Source: Ectobius pallidus
Taxonomy: Eukaryota; Arthropoda; Insecta; Blattodea; Ectobiidae
Reading direction: 5' to 3'
Assembly (NCBI GenBank): GCA_964059195.1
Contig: CAXKWD010000002.1
Span: 167,716,559-167,780,558 of the forward strand
Length of the DNA: 64,000 bases
Below the pieces are notes generated by a model. That model did no database searches. It saw only the letters and a program-made list of their open reading frames with translations, and was not told the origin of the DNA. This document shows, piece after piece, positions 24,362 through 36,628 of this stretch (positions within the stretch are counted from its first letter, which is position 1; every line of letters starts with the position of its first letter). The translations under genes and the position numbers were made by a program.

Positions 24362-25034
24362 AAGATTTTTGGTAGGGTTATGTATAAAAAGGGTATATGC
24401 AGTAAATATATTTGATGCTAATATTTGAATAGGGGGTTATATTCACTGAAACTTGTACAGGTCTCTGTTTTAATTAATTTATTCAAGCTTCTTATATTAT
24501 CGGTATCTGAAATAACAACCTAAGCATCCGCCATATACAGGGTGAATACAGAATTTAAGAAGAAATTTTATGGGGAACTGATTTTAAAATAGCCTTTGAT
24601 ATATTCAGATAAATGCACTGTACATACTGAAAATAATTTATTCGATTACAGAGGCTTAGGATTACATGGTGTAATTCTTTATGTATATGTAAAATGTTTA
24701 ATAATTTAGGGAGACTTGTGATACTTTGGTCTCTGTTTAACAGTGGAAGGTGTTTTTCCTATATATTACTAATTATAAATCACAATTTTGTTGTCAATAA
24801 ATCTGTTACCAAAACCTCTGTTGTATCTTCTGGTAGAAATCGTAACTTATGTTTCCCAAATTCATATTTCAGAGCTTTTTGATTATTACTGGGGTTCGTG
24901 GGTTCAGCATTAACTTGTAGCAGGGCGTTTACACAATTTAGGTAAAAATGTTCAAAACGAAGATCTACTTCATAAGTCGTATGTGTTCTTCCAACATATA
25001 CATGAACGTCCTTCACTAAGTGGGGGGCGCAACA
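24362..25034. repeat. Segment A, copy 3
   Basis: Lies between the LTR-like region of unit 2 and the gag leader of unit 3. No difference from copy 2 was seen. Confidence 0.85.
24780..25016 (-). pseudogene. Minus-strand frame in segment A, copy 3
   Basis: Identical to the frame in copies 1 and 2. Confidence 0.4.
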
Positions 25035-25472
25035 AAACGTGTTATCGCAGAGCGTAGTTAGGTTTTAACGATCATTTTTCTAAATTTGCGCTCTGCTTCG
25101 GTTAACTAAAATCCCGAAGTTTTTGTATGCTTTTCCAAATTTTGTATAAATTTACGCATTTCTATTTTTTGCATTGTTTGGGTCTGCTTCCTAAGTGTAG
25201 GACGGATCAGCATTTTGCATTGCCATTTATAGTAGTACAGCTTTTCAACTTATTATAAGTCGACTTACCTTTTATGCTTTGCTTAACAAAAAACTGGCTT
25301 GAAATTATTAATTTCGCTTAGTTTTCATAATCATTTAGGTCTGGGGTTCAACTCTATTAAAGCTTTGCCTTCATTATTCTAATCTAACTTTGATCAATTT
25401 TTCATCCAGCTTATTCTAACCTAACTTTAAAATATTTTCTGCCTGGTTTTCTTGGCTATTGAATTTTCAAAA
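25035..25472 (+). other. Gag leader, unit 3
   Basis: Carries T at 25045 as in unit 2, and a private A at 25202 where units 1 and 2 have G. Confidence 0.5.
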
Positions 25473-27087
25473 ATGAGTAATAGATCTTATGTCCCTATAG
25501 AATTCCTTCTGAAAGCAGACATTGTTTACGAAATACTTATCCGTGGAATTAAAGTGAATTCGGATGATTCAGTATAAAATTTGTCCAAAATGTTAAAAGA
25601 CAATTTGTCGATTCCGGTTGATTCTATTCATCTGAAAGATATTAAAGTTGATGACGAAATACAGATTCTAGCTTCAAAAATTGAAGAAATTTCTGAACAG
25701 TGTCGTGAACTTGAGGAGGATGGACAAATTTCTCAAAAGCAGGCAAGACGCCTCATAGCTTAATGTGACCATGTTTCAAATAGAATTTCCGATTTACTAC
25801 AAGCTGGTTTTTCTCTGGATTACAGTGAGATATTAAATTCACTCAGTATGGGAATTGGATTACAAAAGGATAAAATTAAATTGCACTTGACTGAAAATCT
25901 TAACAGAAATTTTGAAACTAACCATACGACGGTAATGGCAGCTGTAGATATAGGATCTCCTAACCCATTTCTTGGTAATGAACCGGTAGTTACTAATGAA
26001 CTTCAAAACTCACCACCGCCGTTAGTTACTAAATTACAGTTTGACTTTAGTAAAGATTTTTGTAAACTTCCGCACCCTTTAGGTAAATTAGAACAGTTTA
26101 GTGATACTACATTGCAGGAAATAGTTCAGTTTTTGCTCTTTCTCTGTGAGCTTAATACTCACAAGGGGATGGTACGAACCTTCATGTCGAAACCAACCCT
26201 CAAATTTTGTACACAAAAAATTAGCTGCCAGTTCGAACTGCAAGTCTATGAAAATCACGTCACAATATCGCGAAAAAAGCATTGTCAGAGCGCCTCATCC
26301 CGTCTAGCAGGGATGCGGTCTGTGGCTGAGGTACAAGGTCTTGAGCGAGGCATGCGGGCAGTCGGCGCAACACAACACTGTAGTCACAACATACAGTTGC
26401 ATGATTACTTCCCCATGCACAGAACAGCTTGTTTTAAACTTTACTATTCAATAAATGTGAAACAGAAGTGCCTAGTGTCGATAGAATGGGAAATGCACAA
26501 ATTTGCTTTGCACCATGCACATCGAAACAAGTGCTCCCATATCACATTCTGCTTCTTCACACTTGTGTTGGTTCGATAGTTTATAGCAACTGAAAGCACA
26601 TTAATTGGATTCAACACGTCTGTAGAGACACTCATGGTGACTTCCTTCTATTATCTGACAGACACACAGATCGCAATTCATCACTACGGTCGTTGTTTAT
26701 ACTGCTATAAAGAAGAAGGAAGCCCGTGTTCGATAAGAATGAGTCACGTAAGTTGCAGTAGTCGCTACAAAGATCCAGGAAAACCAACTAGGTCGCTTCC
26801 AAATTTCAAGCTTCAATTTAATGGTCTCACAGTTCAAACTGGCAGCTAATTTTTTGTGTACTATTCCATTTCAGGATGACCTACATGTGTACAGAATTTG
26901 AGGGTGGGTTTCGACATGAAGGTTAGTACCAACCCCTTGTCAGGTCGAATTGTTTGGTTTTTCCCAGAAGCAGATTATGGCTTTGTGCTTTGCTCGCCTA
27001 AAAGGCGGTCTTAAGCAACTGGCCGGTAGTACAGTTAAACTAGATAAAGATTTAAAGTACTTTCATGAATCAATCCTTGATTATTAA
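25473..27087 (+). pseudogene. gag: Gag N-terminal remnant, unit 3
   Basis: Same stops and same transposon insertion as units 1 and 2. Confidence 0.7.
26162..26939. mobile_element. Non-autonomous DNA transposon in gag, unit 3
   Basis: Same insertion and TCA duplication (26159-26161 and 26940-26942). It has T at 26381 like unit 1. Confidence 0.85.
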
Positions 27088-28257
27088 CTTCCATCCCGAG
27101 CTCGCGTGCGATTTATGAATGAATTCTATTACAGAGTCCAAAGGGAAGGGGAATCCTTTTCTGATTATGTAAAGCAAATAAGATCTTATGCCCAAATTTT
27201 TCGTGTAGATTGTTCTGAAGCTCAGGTAGTTGAGAATATTTTGGTAGGCATGTCGCCCCAGGCTAGGAACATGTGCATGTTTGAGAAGAAGCCTGCCACC
27301 TACGAACAATTAGACCTATTATGTGCTCAGTTACATACGATTCATTTTTCTGACTCCTTACGATCGGAAAGAGTAGGGCATATTCCCACTACTTCTATAG
27401 GGAGTGCTTTGAGTAATCCACAGGAAGACAAAACTTCGGCCCATTATGTAGACCGTAGGAGTTGTTATTTTTGCAAGAGACAAGGTCATATTCGTAGATT
27501 CTGTCCCAATAGGCCGTCTGGGAGCAGTAGGCAGAAAACTTATGAATTTAGTCGGACTTTTCATTGTGAGCCTGGGTCCCCTTGTTTTTCTATCGATAAG
27601 GCTGAACACTCGGCCCGTGTTCAGGGATTTACCGGCAGATGCTTACCGTATATTAGATTGGAATGTGCGAACTTGGAAGTTGTGGGCCTCTTAGATAGTG
27701 GGTCTACAATAAATATAATGTCAGAATTTATCTACAATAATTTGAGTAGTAAGCAGAAGAAATTCACCTTAAACAATGAAAACATTGCATGCTTAGTTGC
27801 TAATTCTTCGTCCATGAAATTTTTAGGCTGGACCACTTTGAAAATCAAAATTGACAGGTTCTCTTGGAAGGTTAAGTTTTGGATTGCGCCACCCTTGTCT
27901 GTCCCTTTAATTCTCGGAGTGCCTTTTGGGGAAGATACCGGTGCGGTTTTGGATTTCGCTAATGAATATGTCTATTTCAAGTTTTCCCCGGATATTAGAA
28001 TCCCTTTCTACAAAGGATCTTTTGCAGAGAAGCCTGTCTCTTGTAAAAAGGGGGACGTACTGTTAACAGCTGAATCTGGGATCGATTCCGGTTGGGATAC
28101 TAAGCCATGGGGTTTGTCTTTGAACCATTTAGCCCCTGAACAAAAAGAAATCTTAAGTGGGATTTTGGAGGCTTTTCCGGAAGTCTTGACTACTAAGTTG
28201 GGGCTCACTCATTTACTTGAGTACGAGATTGAGTTACTAGACACCCCCAGTGCGTAG
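27088..28257 (+). pseudogene. gag-pro: Gag C-terminus and protease, unit 3
   Basis: Matches unit 1 at the two sites where unit 2 differs. Confidence 0.85.
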
Positions 28258-29068
28258 ACCTCCATACAGACCTTCCCCTCCCAAAATCAGGGTTATGAAG
28301 GAGTTAATTCAGGGAATGTTGGACGACGGTGTAATTACCACATCTAATTCTAACTACAGCAGTCCCGTGTTCCTGGTGGAAAAGGGGGAAGGGAAGTACA
28401 GACCTGTTGTCGATTATAGATACTTAAATTCTAAAATAAAGATAGATTCATTACCGCTGCCGGATATTCATTCTTCCTTCGGTTGGTTTGGGAGAGCTAA
28501 ATACTTTACCTCGCTTGATTTGAACCAGGCCTACTACCAGATACCCTTGTCACCTAAGTCTCGCAAATTGACGGCATTTAACACCGACTGGAATTTGTAT
28601 GAATTCACCAGAGTCCCATTTGGGTTAGCCACTGGCGCCCAGGTCCTGCAAAGACTGTTAGATCAGATTTTTGGGGATGTAAAGTTTTAGTTCGTATTCC
28701 ACTATTTGGAAGATCTGGTGATCTATTCCAATAGTTTCAAAGAACACATGGATCACCTCGTGCTAGTACTGAAACGTTTGAGGGAAGCCGGATTGACTGT
28801 TAATCCCGCCAAGGTCACCCTGGCCACTTGTCTCTCCTTCTTGGGGCACGTCGTATCGGCAGATGGAGTCACCATCGATCCCGATATAACTAAGTCTATC
28901 AGAGAGTATCTTCCCCCTAAGGACGTAAAGGGCGTGGCTAGGTTTCTTGGGATGATCAACTTCTATCATCGCTTTATCCCCAACCTGGCCGATCTGGTTG
29001 CTCCTTTGAATGTTCTTCGGAAGAAGGGGATTAAGTTTCAGTGGGGTAGAACAACGACAGGCTTTTGA
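28250..29068 (+). pseudogene. pol: Reverse transcriptase, broken, unit 3
   Basis: Same TAG stop (28688-28690), same Tyr-Leu-Glu-Asp core and same frameshift. Confidence 0.9.
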
Positions 29069-29618
29069 GACCTTAAAAAAGATGGTAATGAACCCTCCTA
29101 TACTTAGCATTCTGGATTTCTCGAAGCGATTTATATTACAGACGGATGCTTCCTCTGTGGTTTTGGGGGCAGTTCTTCTTCAAAACTTTGGAGAAGGGAG
29201 GAAACCGATAGCCTATACCTCAAGGACTCTTACAAGTCAGGAAAGAGCCTACTCTGCCTATGAGCTGGAGGCGTTGGCGGTCCTCTTTGCAGTAGAGAAG
29301 TTTAAGATGTATTTAGAACACACCGAATTTGATCTGGAAACGGATTGTCAAGCGTTGAGCTGGGTCTTGGCAAAACCCAGAATTACTGGGCGACTTGCTC
29401 GTTGGGCTGTTAGACTGTCTGCCTTTAAGTACTCGGAACGCCATATCAGAGCTTCTGAGAACGGTGTGGCTGATGCGCTATCCCGCATGTTTTCTGTGGA
29501 AGGGAATTATGAAAGCCAAGGGGAAAAGGTGGAAAAGGCTCCGTGTATTGATAAGAACGTGGATAGCGCATTCAACCTGTCTTTGGGGAATGAGAATTTG
29601 GTGAATGGCATTCTCTGA
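29045..29618 (+). pseudogene. pol: RNase H domain, unit 3
   Basis: Same frame and motifs as units 1 and 2. Confidence 0.9.
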
Positions 29619-30762
29619 TTTTCCGCTGGCCTTTAAGTCTATAGCCATACATCAGGAGTCTGATCCTGAATTAAGCCCTATCATCAAAGACTTGCAAGAA
29701 AGCCGTCTTAGACCGGGATACATCCTAAAGAAAGGGGTTTTGTACAGTGCTGACCGCAGACTTCAGGTTGGAAAGATTATCTTACCATCGGTATTGATTG
29801 ATATGGTCTTCAAATTCTTTCATGAATCTCCTGAATTTCATATGGAAGGGCATGGAGTCTGATATCCGAGCACGTATTCGAGCGTGCGACCGGTGTGCCT
29901 CGTCTAAGCTTACGCAGGCGAGCAACCTGCGATTCTTAAGTTCTCAAGTCCCTAAGGCTCCGTTGGACCCAGGTCACGGAATGGGAATCAGTATATTCTG
30001 GTTGTAGTAGACGCTTTTACCAAATTTGTATGGCTTTTCCCGGTTCGTGACGCTAATACTCGTAAAACCATTGGATGTCTGAAGAGGATCTTCTCTGTGT
30101 TTGGATTCCCGAAGAACTTAGTTTCGGATAACGCTAGTTATTTTGTGTCTGCCTCCTTTCGCAAGTTTTGTTTTGACTTGGGGATTCGTCACTGTACTAC
30201 CTCTCCGTATTATCCTCAGCCATCGTTGGCGGAACGGGTGAACCGTAATCTGAAGAGCGCCCTTATAGCCTATCACAGCCAGGATCAGACGTCTTGGGAT
30301 CAGAATTTATTCTGGCTCCAATACGCCTTTAACTCGGCTCGTCATGAGGCTCATGGATTTGCTCCTATTTCTCTGGTCCTCGGGTTTACCCCCAATAACC
30401 CGTTGGCCAATTTGTGGTCTCGCAACGAATTATTGCCAGAACCTGATAGGGCGGAAATGGTCAAACAGATGTGGAAAAGAGCCGCTAATAATCTTCAGAT
30501 TTCTCATGGTAGGTCTGTCCAAAGGTATAATAAGAGGAGAAAACCTGTTCCTTTTAGGGAAGGTGATGCGGTATGGGTAAGAAACTTCCCTAGGAGTAAC
30601 GCAGCCAATAAGGTGGCGGCCAAGTTGTCGGAACGTTTTGTAGGGCCTTATCGTATCTTGACCTTTCTCACTCCCGTAACGGTGTTGTTACAGAAATGTC
30701 AAGACGGAACCTGACGTAGATGTCATGTTTCACATTTGAAACCTGGTTTGGTCCAACCTTAG
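29605..30762 (+). pseudogene. pol: Integrase, broken, unit 3
   Basis: Same deletions and frame changes; core open from about 29983 to 30714. Confidence 0.9.
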
Positions 30763-30780
30763 ATGTATTCTTTAACTATA

Positions 30781-32588
30781 TGTTGGGGGTAAAATATTAG
30801 CTCTCTTGTTTAAAGTTATTACATATTGTTTGCTGTGAAAATGGGGATATTTTGAGGCTTAACCTTGTGTTAATTATTACGTATGATGCTGGATCTTATT
30901 CGCTGTCTTAAATCTGAAAAGAAAAGGAATGTTCTGGATTTATTATATTTATTTTGGAGAGTCTGGATTTCCAGGATTCGTTTTTTTTAAATAAATTAAC
31001 ACCGGCTTTCAACTTCTTTTTTTAAATATAATTTATTTGAAAGGTAAGATGGTCTATAAAATCTTGTTTGCACCTGGACTGTGCTGTGTTATTTCTGTTG
31101 CAGTTTGCTATGTACTCCCCGAGAGACATGGATGTTGCTCGAGTCTCTCCAGCTAAATGTACTGGACCTAGTATGTGGGGGGACCTATTCCTCTGCTTTC
31201 GGTGCTCTGCATGTCGGAGTCCCGTCTTGTGCCATGTCCCTCATCTTGGTTCCTGCTCTGGAGACGTCCGGAGTATGGGATCCTGTAACACAAAAGAGGA
31301 ACCATTCATTAGAGATGACACCTTACTGCTGGAGAAGATGGGTTGCAGAAAATGGGAGTGAGCAAGTCCACAAGCAGGGAGTTTTGGAGGAAATATGCAA
31401 GAGTGCAGGTGGTGAGCATGCTGCGTGCATTCTGGAGGCATGCTGAACGCAGAACCAACCCGTTAATTGTGAGCCATGTTCATGCTACTCGATGGAGCCT
31501 ATTTTCAAGCCATGCAATCCGCCCGCATCTGGAAGTGAAATCTTATCTGGGAGAGTCCACTATTAATTCACATGGCGGATTTCATCAGTAGCAAACTCAC
31601 TGTCGTGTTACCATGCGTAAAAAGACTGGTTAGCAACTTACTAGACGGACAGTGGAACACCGTACAAGTTGTCACTTTCACCATTGTTACCGCTTACCTA
31701 AATCCTCTATGTTCTTTCTTCCAATTTTTGTATTCTCCTTTGGTGCCTTCCTGGGCGAGATTTGCCTTCCGTCGATCCATTCTTCCAAACTTTTGAGTGA
31801 TGCATTGGCTCTTCTGGTACATTATCATTACATTAACTGAATTGATCAAGATGGATTGGGCAGATTCCAGTTCTAATATCATATTTCATCCTGCATTAAG
31901 TTACTCTTCGTCCTCCTGCGGTATCAACTTCTGCACTATCCTGACCGAATTGTTGGGTGGAGGAGATACTTTGCTGCTCCTATGGATTCGCCGGGCACTC
32001 CTGCGGTGCTGGGGCTCAGAAAATGTTGATCTGTTCCTGTTCTCAAAGGCTGGATGCGTCTGGACTATCTTGGCTTGCTTTCCTCTCTTCGGTTGGTGCT
32101 GGTGCTTTTCTCCCGCCCCGGGGGGGAGATTACATGGTGTGGTTAGTGTGTTGGAACTCTCCGGAGTACAAGAGTTACTGAAGTTTCGGCGACATGAGCC
32201 AAGACGTGGAACACTCGACGGTGGTGGTCCTCGAAAGCGTGTGATTAGGGTTTTTAGTGTATATTTAAAATGTTGTGCATGGTCTAATTTATTTAAATGT
32301 TTGTATGGATTAATTTTAAAAGGGTGTTCCAAGTACAGCGGTTCGGTGAAGTTGTTGTATGGGCGCCACAGTATAGTGCATATACTGATTATTTCTGTCT
32401 TTGTTTGTCGAACTCGCCTCCGGTCAGTCAGTCGATCGTCGAGCACTCCCCTCTAGCTTCAGGGTAGGAAGCGAAGAACACCTTAATGTTATTACTTGAA
32501 TAATAAAGCAGTTTCTTTGAACACTGAAGGAATTTTCAGTTTATTCAATACGTTGGAAATACAAGTACAATCGTTGACAATAATTACA
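30781..32588 (+). mobile_element. LTR-like 3' region, unit 3
   Basis: Same length as unit 1 (1808 bp), followed directly by segment A copy 4. Confidence 0.45.
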
Positions 32589-32589
32589 A

Positions 32590-33262
32590 AAGATTTTTGG
32601 TAGGGTTATGTATAAAAAGGGTATATGCAGTAAATATATTTGATGCTAATATTTGAATAGGGGGTTATATTCACTGAAACTTGTACAGGTCTCTGTTTTA
32701 ATTAATTTATTCAAGCTTCTTATATTATCGGTATCTGAAATAACAACCTAAGCATCCGCCATATACAGGGTGAATACAGAATTTAAGAAGAAATTTTATG
32801 GGGAACTGATTTTAAAATAGCCTTTGATATATTCAGATAAATGCACTGTACATACTGAAAATAATTTATTCGATTACAGAGGCTTAGGATTACATGGTGT
32901 AATTCTTTATGTATATGTAAAATGTTTAATAATTTAGGGAGACTTGTGATACTTTGGTCTCTGTTTAACAGTGGAAGGTGTTTTTCCTATATATTACTAA
33001 TTATAAATCACAATTTTGTTGTCAATAAATCTGTTACCAAAACCTCTGTTGTATCTTCTGGTAGAAATCGTAACTTATGTTTCCCAAATTCATATTTCAG
33101 AGCTTTTTGATTATTACTGGGGTTCGTGGGTTCAGCATTAACTTGTAGCAGGGCGTTTACACAATTTAGGTAAAAATGTTCAAAACCAAGATCTACTTCA
33201 TAAGTCGTATGTGTTCTTCCAACTATGCAAGAACGTCCTTCACTAAGTGGGGGGGCGCAACA
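32590..33262. repeat. Segment A, copy 4 (right edge of the array)
   Basis: The left three-quarters matches the internal copies. The last ~80 bp diverge: a C for G near 33187, CTATGCAAG in place of CATATACATG near 33223, and one extra G in the G-run near 33250. After CGCAACA at 33262 similarity stops. The base changes keep a minus-strand frame open into the unique flank, unlike the internal copies. Confidence 0.8.
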
Positions 33263-33414
33263 TAAGGTAGCAATACCTTTGTCTTGAAATACTGGAGACG
33301 AATGAAAATAGTTTACAAAAGACGTGACACAGCAATTAACGTACGGAATATTACCCAAAATAATTTTCCTCACAATCTTGTTTTCATTTTTCTTGCTGTC
33401 TCCCTCCTCAATGT
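33008..33414 (-). CDS. Possible terminal coding exon of an unknown gene
   Basis: A minus-strand frame runs from a candidate splice acceptor (pyrimidine-rich stretch, then CTAG just upstream of 33414) for about 135 codons to a TGA at 33008-33010. The start begins ACATTGAGGAGGGAG in the minus direction, and an in-frame stop lies ~35 bases upstream of the acceptor, as expected for an intron. The C-terminal two-thirds lies in segment A copy 4; the N-terminal third lies in unique flank. Residues include LCCAPPLSEGRSC and KYEFGKHKLRFLPEDT. I recognise no domain, signal peptide or membrane segment. It may be a host gene, an old viral or transposon fragment, or a chance frame. Confidence 0.3.
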
Positions 33415-33613
33415 CTAGTTGGAAATAGGTCGTAGAGGTAAAAGATGACGCAATAATTCATCCCTTCTACATCACCCTCCTCCCCACCCCTTAATTCTTC
33501 TTTGGAGAGCACTAGACCGGGTAACACTCCTTATCACGGTTTCCTGTAACACAGATTCAAATGAACTTCCTGGCTCGGATTCTTTTTTTTTAATTCTGAA
33601 ACATCCTCTAGAC

Positions 33614-33889
33614 CAGCGTTTCTCAACCTGTGGTCCGCGGACCACTGGTGGTCCGCGATGATGGTGCAGATGGTCCTCAGACATAATTAAAAAATATCAT
33701 AAAGCAAGTGGAAAGTAAAGAAGTAAAATTTTTCACATATTTCGTTATAATGACCTATAATTAATACCCCAAATATTAAGAATATAGGCCTTCTTTTATA
33801 AATGGGATGTAAAATTAGCGGTCCGTAAATTTTTTTTTTTTTTTAGATATTTTAGAGGTCCTCGGGTTCAAAAAGGTTGAAAAACGCTG
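33614..33889. mobile_element. hAT-type MITE, 276 bp
   Basis: Ends CAGCGTTTCTCAACCT and its inverted counterpart (AGGTTGAAAAACGCTG on the plus strand). The 8-bp direct repeat CTCTAGAC flanks it exactly (33606-33613 and 33890-33897). The TTCTCAACC terminus with GGTCCGCGGACC just inside is typical of hAT-derived MITEs. No coding capacity. Confidence 0.92.
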
Positions 33890-33897
33890 CTCTAGAC

Positions 33898-35144
33898 AGT
33901 TTCATTTGGATGTTGAGCTAACATTCATCCGCGAATGACGATTCATTTTGGGCCTTTTCATGTCAAGAAGTGAAAATGTTGGATACAGAATATGTGTTGT
34001 GACAGTCACGCTCCTTAGTTTTTCCCACGTTTTTTGACATAAACATGAACGTTACGTTCCACGATGTAAACATCGAAATTATTTGGGTGGCGCAGAAACA
34101 CGCATGAGTTTGGGGCGAAATCTGAAAAAACAAATGGCTAGATTGGCCTATCTCAACTAGAAGTGTCTTTTTCAGGCCTGTGACACCAAAACAGCAATTT
34201 TTTTAGAATGACCCATTTAATTGCTTGTGGTAACATATTCTAATAGGTTCCTGCAGATTTTTTTTTTTTTTTTACTGTCACATTTTCGTATATTTACGAA
34301 CCTTCGAAACTCAAAAATCACATAACATCTTTGTCACTTTTAATTCATTACGACATAATTTATAATTATTTATTCACTTGACAAACACATGGTGGATATT
34401 TATGGTTTCGTGTTGAGTGTTTCTGCATTATAATTTGATATAAAGGAACTGGGGGAGTCACACGATGTTGAGAATGGTGTAATGTTTATATTATGAATAT
34501 TGAATTACGTACAAGAAGGTATTTGTTGTTTTGAATGTGGAATCATTTTAATACTATAAATATGACACTTAAATATTTCGTTTAGAGTTAGTGCCTGTAC
34601 TAAGATATTATGATAATGGTGATAGCAAGGTTCCTTTCTATTAATAATCTCATTTTAGAATGTTAGATTCAAATTACCGTATGTTTCCGTGTAAATTGTA
34701 GTGTTATGTTCATAATCATAAAAATTAAATGATATGAAATCCAATTCCTACAACGCAGTACATTTTTGCAGGTTTGTTAATATTACTTAGGCATACAGAA
34801 ATTCCTGAAACAAATGAAATTCATATTTGCAGCCTGGTAGCTATGGCGGTTATAGTTAGGCACATCCTGGTGTAAAAGTCTATGACAACAACATATAACC
34901 TAATCTCAAATAATTTACTATACACGCTTGTTCCAATATTCCGAAGATGTCATACCAGGGGCTTAATTTCACATTAATATAAACAATTTCTATTAGTATT
35001 ATTTCAAACTGTTATCTATCTTTAGTTTCATAATCTCTTACCTTTGTAAATATTACATAATAATCGTCTCCAGTTAGCCTAGTTATAGTCATGTCATACG
35101 TCTTTCTATATATTTTATTATCATCTTTATCCCATTCGCGCCTT
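33898..35144. other. AT-rich intergenic DNA, no gene seen
   Basis: Contains a T-run near 34258-34274 and short frames only. Confidence 0.55.
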
Positions 35145-35348
35145 ATTAGGCATGAGTGTTTGTGCGACTGGTGTGTGTTCGTGTTGTCTCAGAGGTAACC
35201 GGCATTGGGCTGGTCACTCATCTGGAGAGGCCCTCCATGTCGGTGATGCAACGGCATCCGGCAGATGATCGCTGTGCTGTAAGGCTTGGGCGGCGTGGGC
35301 CACATAAACGTCCCTACAACGGGAGATGTTAAACTAAGATAGATAGAT

Positions 35349-35400
<52 letters not shown>
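35145..35400. repeat. GC-richer block with a (GATA)/(GA)n tail
   Basis: A block of about 190 bp with clearly higher GC than its surroundings (35150-35330) is followed by (GATA)n and (GA)n up to 35396. A body ending in a short tandem tail resembles the 3' end of a non-LTR element or SINE, but I found no promoter boxes, so only the microsatellite is certain. Confidence 0.6.
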
Positions 35401-35401
<1 letters not shown>

Positions 35402-35846
35402 CTAACAGTGTGTAAATATTAGATAGCTAGTATTTGATAAAATGTGAGTGTACTTTAAGGTGTAATACTTCGGCATATTTCAGGTGTACTTGTTTAAATT
35501 CAGCCAGGACTTTGATTCGGGTGCAGTCCCGATTCTTTTTATAAAATTAGGCCTCCAAATTTAATTTTTACGTTTTTTTTTTTTTTTTTTAAGTTACAAA
35601 GAAAGTGATTCCCAAACACATTTTTTTACTTTTCTGAAATAATACCATTTTGAAGGAAAAAAGCATTAAATGAAATATGAAGGCTTAATTTTACAATTAA
35701 ATTGTGAATAAATAGCAATAGTCTAAATTGAAAATGTCTTAGGCCTAAGGGTAATAAAATAATTTATTTAAGGATACTAAAGGAGAAGTACCTTTTAATT
35801 TTATGAAATGAGAAGGAGTTACACAATTACTGGTATGCATTATTAC

Positions 35847-36594
35847 CAGGGCCCGGATTCTGATGACCTCAAATTGTTTGAAAAATGACCCTAGAATTTA
35901 AAGAAAATGACTTAATAATTACAAAAAATTACCTAAAAACTGACATTTTACTTATAAAAAATTATTGTACACACAAAGTTATAGACTAGCTTGTACCTAA
36001 TTGTAAAAACTGTAAATAACTGTAATGTTGTGAATGTTCTTTTCTCACGGAAATTTATACTGGCACTGAGGCACTGGTGAGTCAAAATTCGGCACATCCT
36101 TTTGTGGTCTGCTGGATTATATTGTTGTTTATTGAGGGTAAACAGCAGTTTGCACTCTCAAATCCAAGCAGCTGGCAGACTCTGGTGCCAAGTCAATTTA
36201 CTAACAATAGTAATATAATACCAAATTTTGGCGTTTCTTTGATTCTCACTTCCGACTGAGACATGACAACACTTTAACGCCGATTTTTTCCTTCTTGCAT
36301 TAAACAAGCAACACTTCAAAGACAGCACCGCTAGCGACGATAAAAAGTTAATTCACTCAATGTAATTACATGAAAATGACTAAATAAGGAAGCAAATGAC
36401 ACGAAAATGACAAAATAATTACCTAAAATTGAAATAAATGCCCTAAAAATATAAAATTGCATAAAATGACAAAAGATTACCTAATAAAAATGCATTTCTA
36501 TAATCTAGAGGCCATGATTAGGATTTAGCCACAAGTTGGCAATGTCTATGCAGCATCAATAAAAAGATGACATGTCATTAGAATCCGGGCCCTG
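35847..36594. mobile_element. hAT-type non-autonomous element, 748 bp
   Basis: The ends are CAGGGCCCGGATTCTGATGA and, inverted, CAGGGCCCGGATTCTAATGA. Flanks are ATTATTAC (35839-35846) and ATTATTAT (36595-36602), an 8-bp duplication with one mismatch. The inside is AT-rich with repeated AAATGAC phrases and lacks a transposase. Confidence 0.88.
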
Positions 36595-36628
36595 ATTATT
36601 ATACATTTAACTTAAGTAATAATTTATT

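Larger units (their letters stand above)
7905..33262 (+). repeat. Three-unit tandem array A-B-A-B-A-B-A of a dead Ty3/Gypsy element
   Basis: The same sequence recurs at offsets of 8228, 8229 and 8228 bp: A at 7905, 16133, 24362 and 32590; B at 8578, 16806 and 25035. The only length difference is one T in a T-run near 22750 in copy 2. By eye I count only a handful of substitutions between copies (for example 8588, 8745, 9924, 11602-11603 in copy 1 coordinates), so identity is above 99.9%. All copies carry the same inactivating lesions. The array starts and ends in segment A. It could reflect a true tandem amplification or an assembly duplication. Confidence 0.95.

Noticed and set aside
7905..33262. 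CRISPR-like or phage-like tandem array
   Set aside because: The units are 8.2 kb retroelement copies in an animal-type genome.
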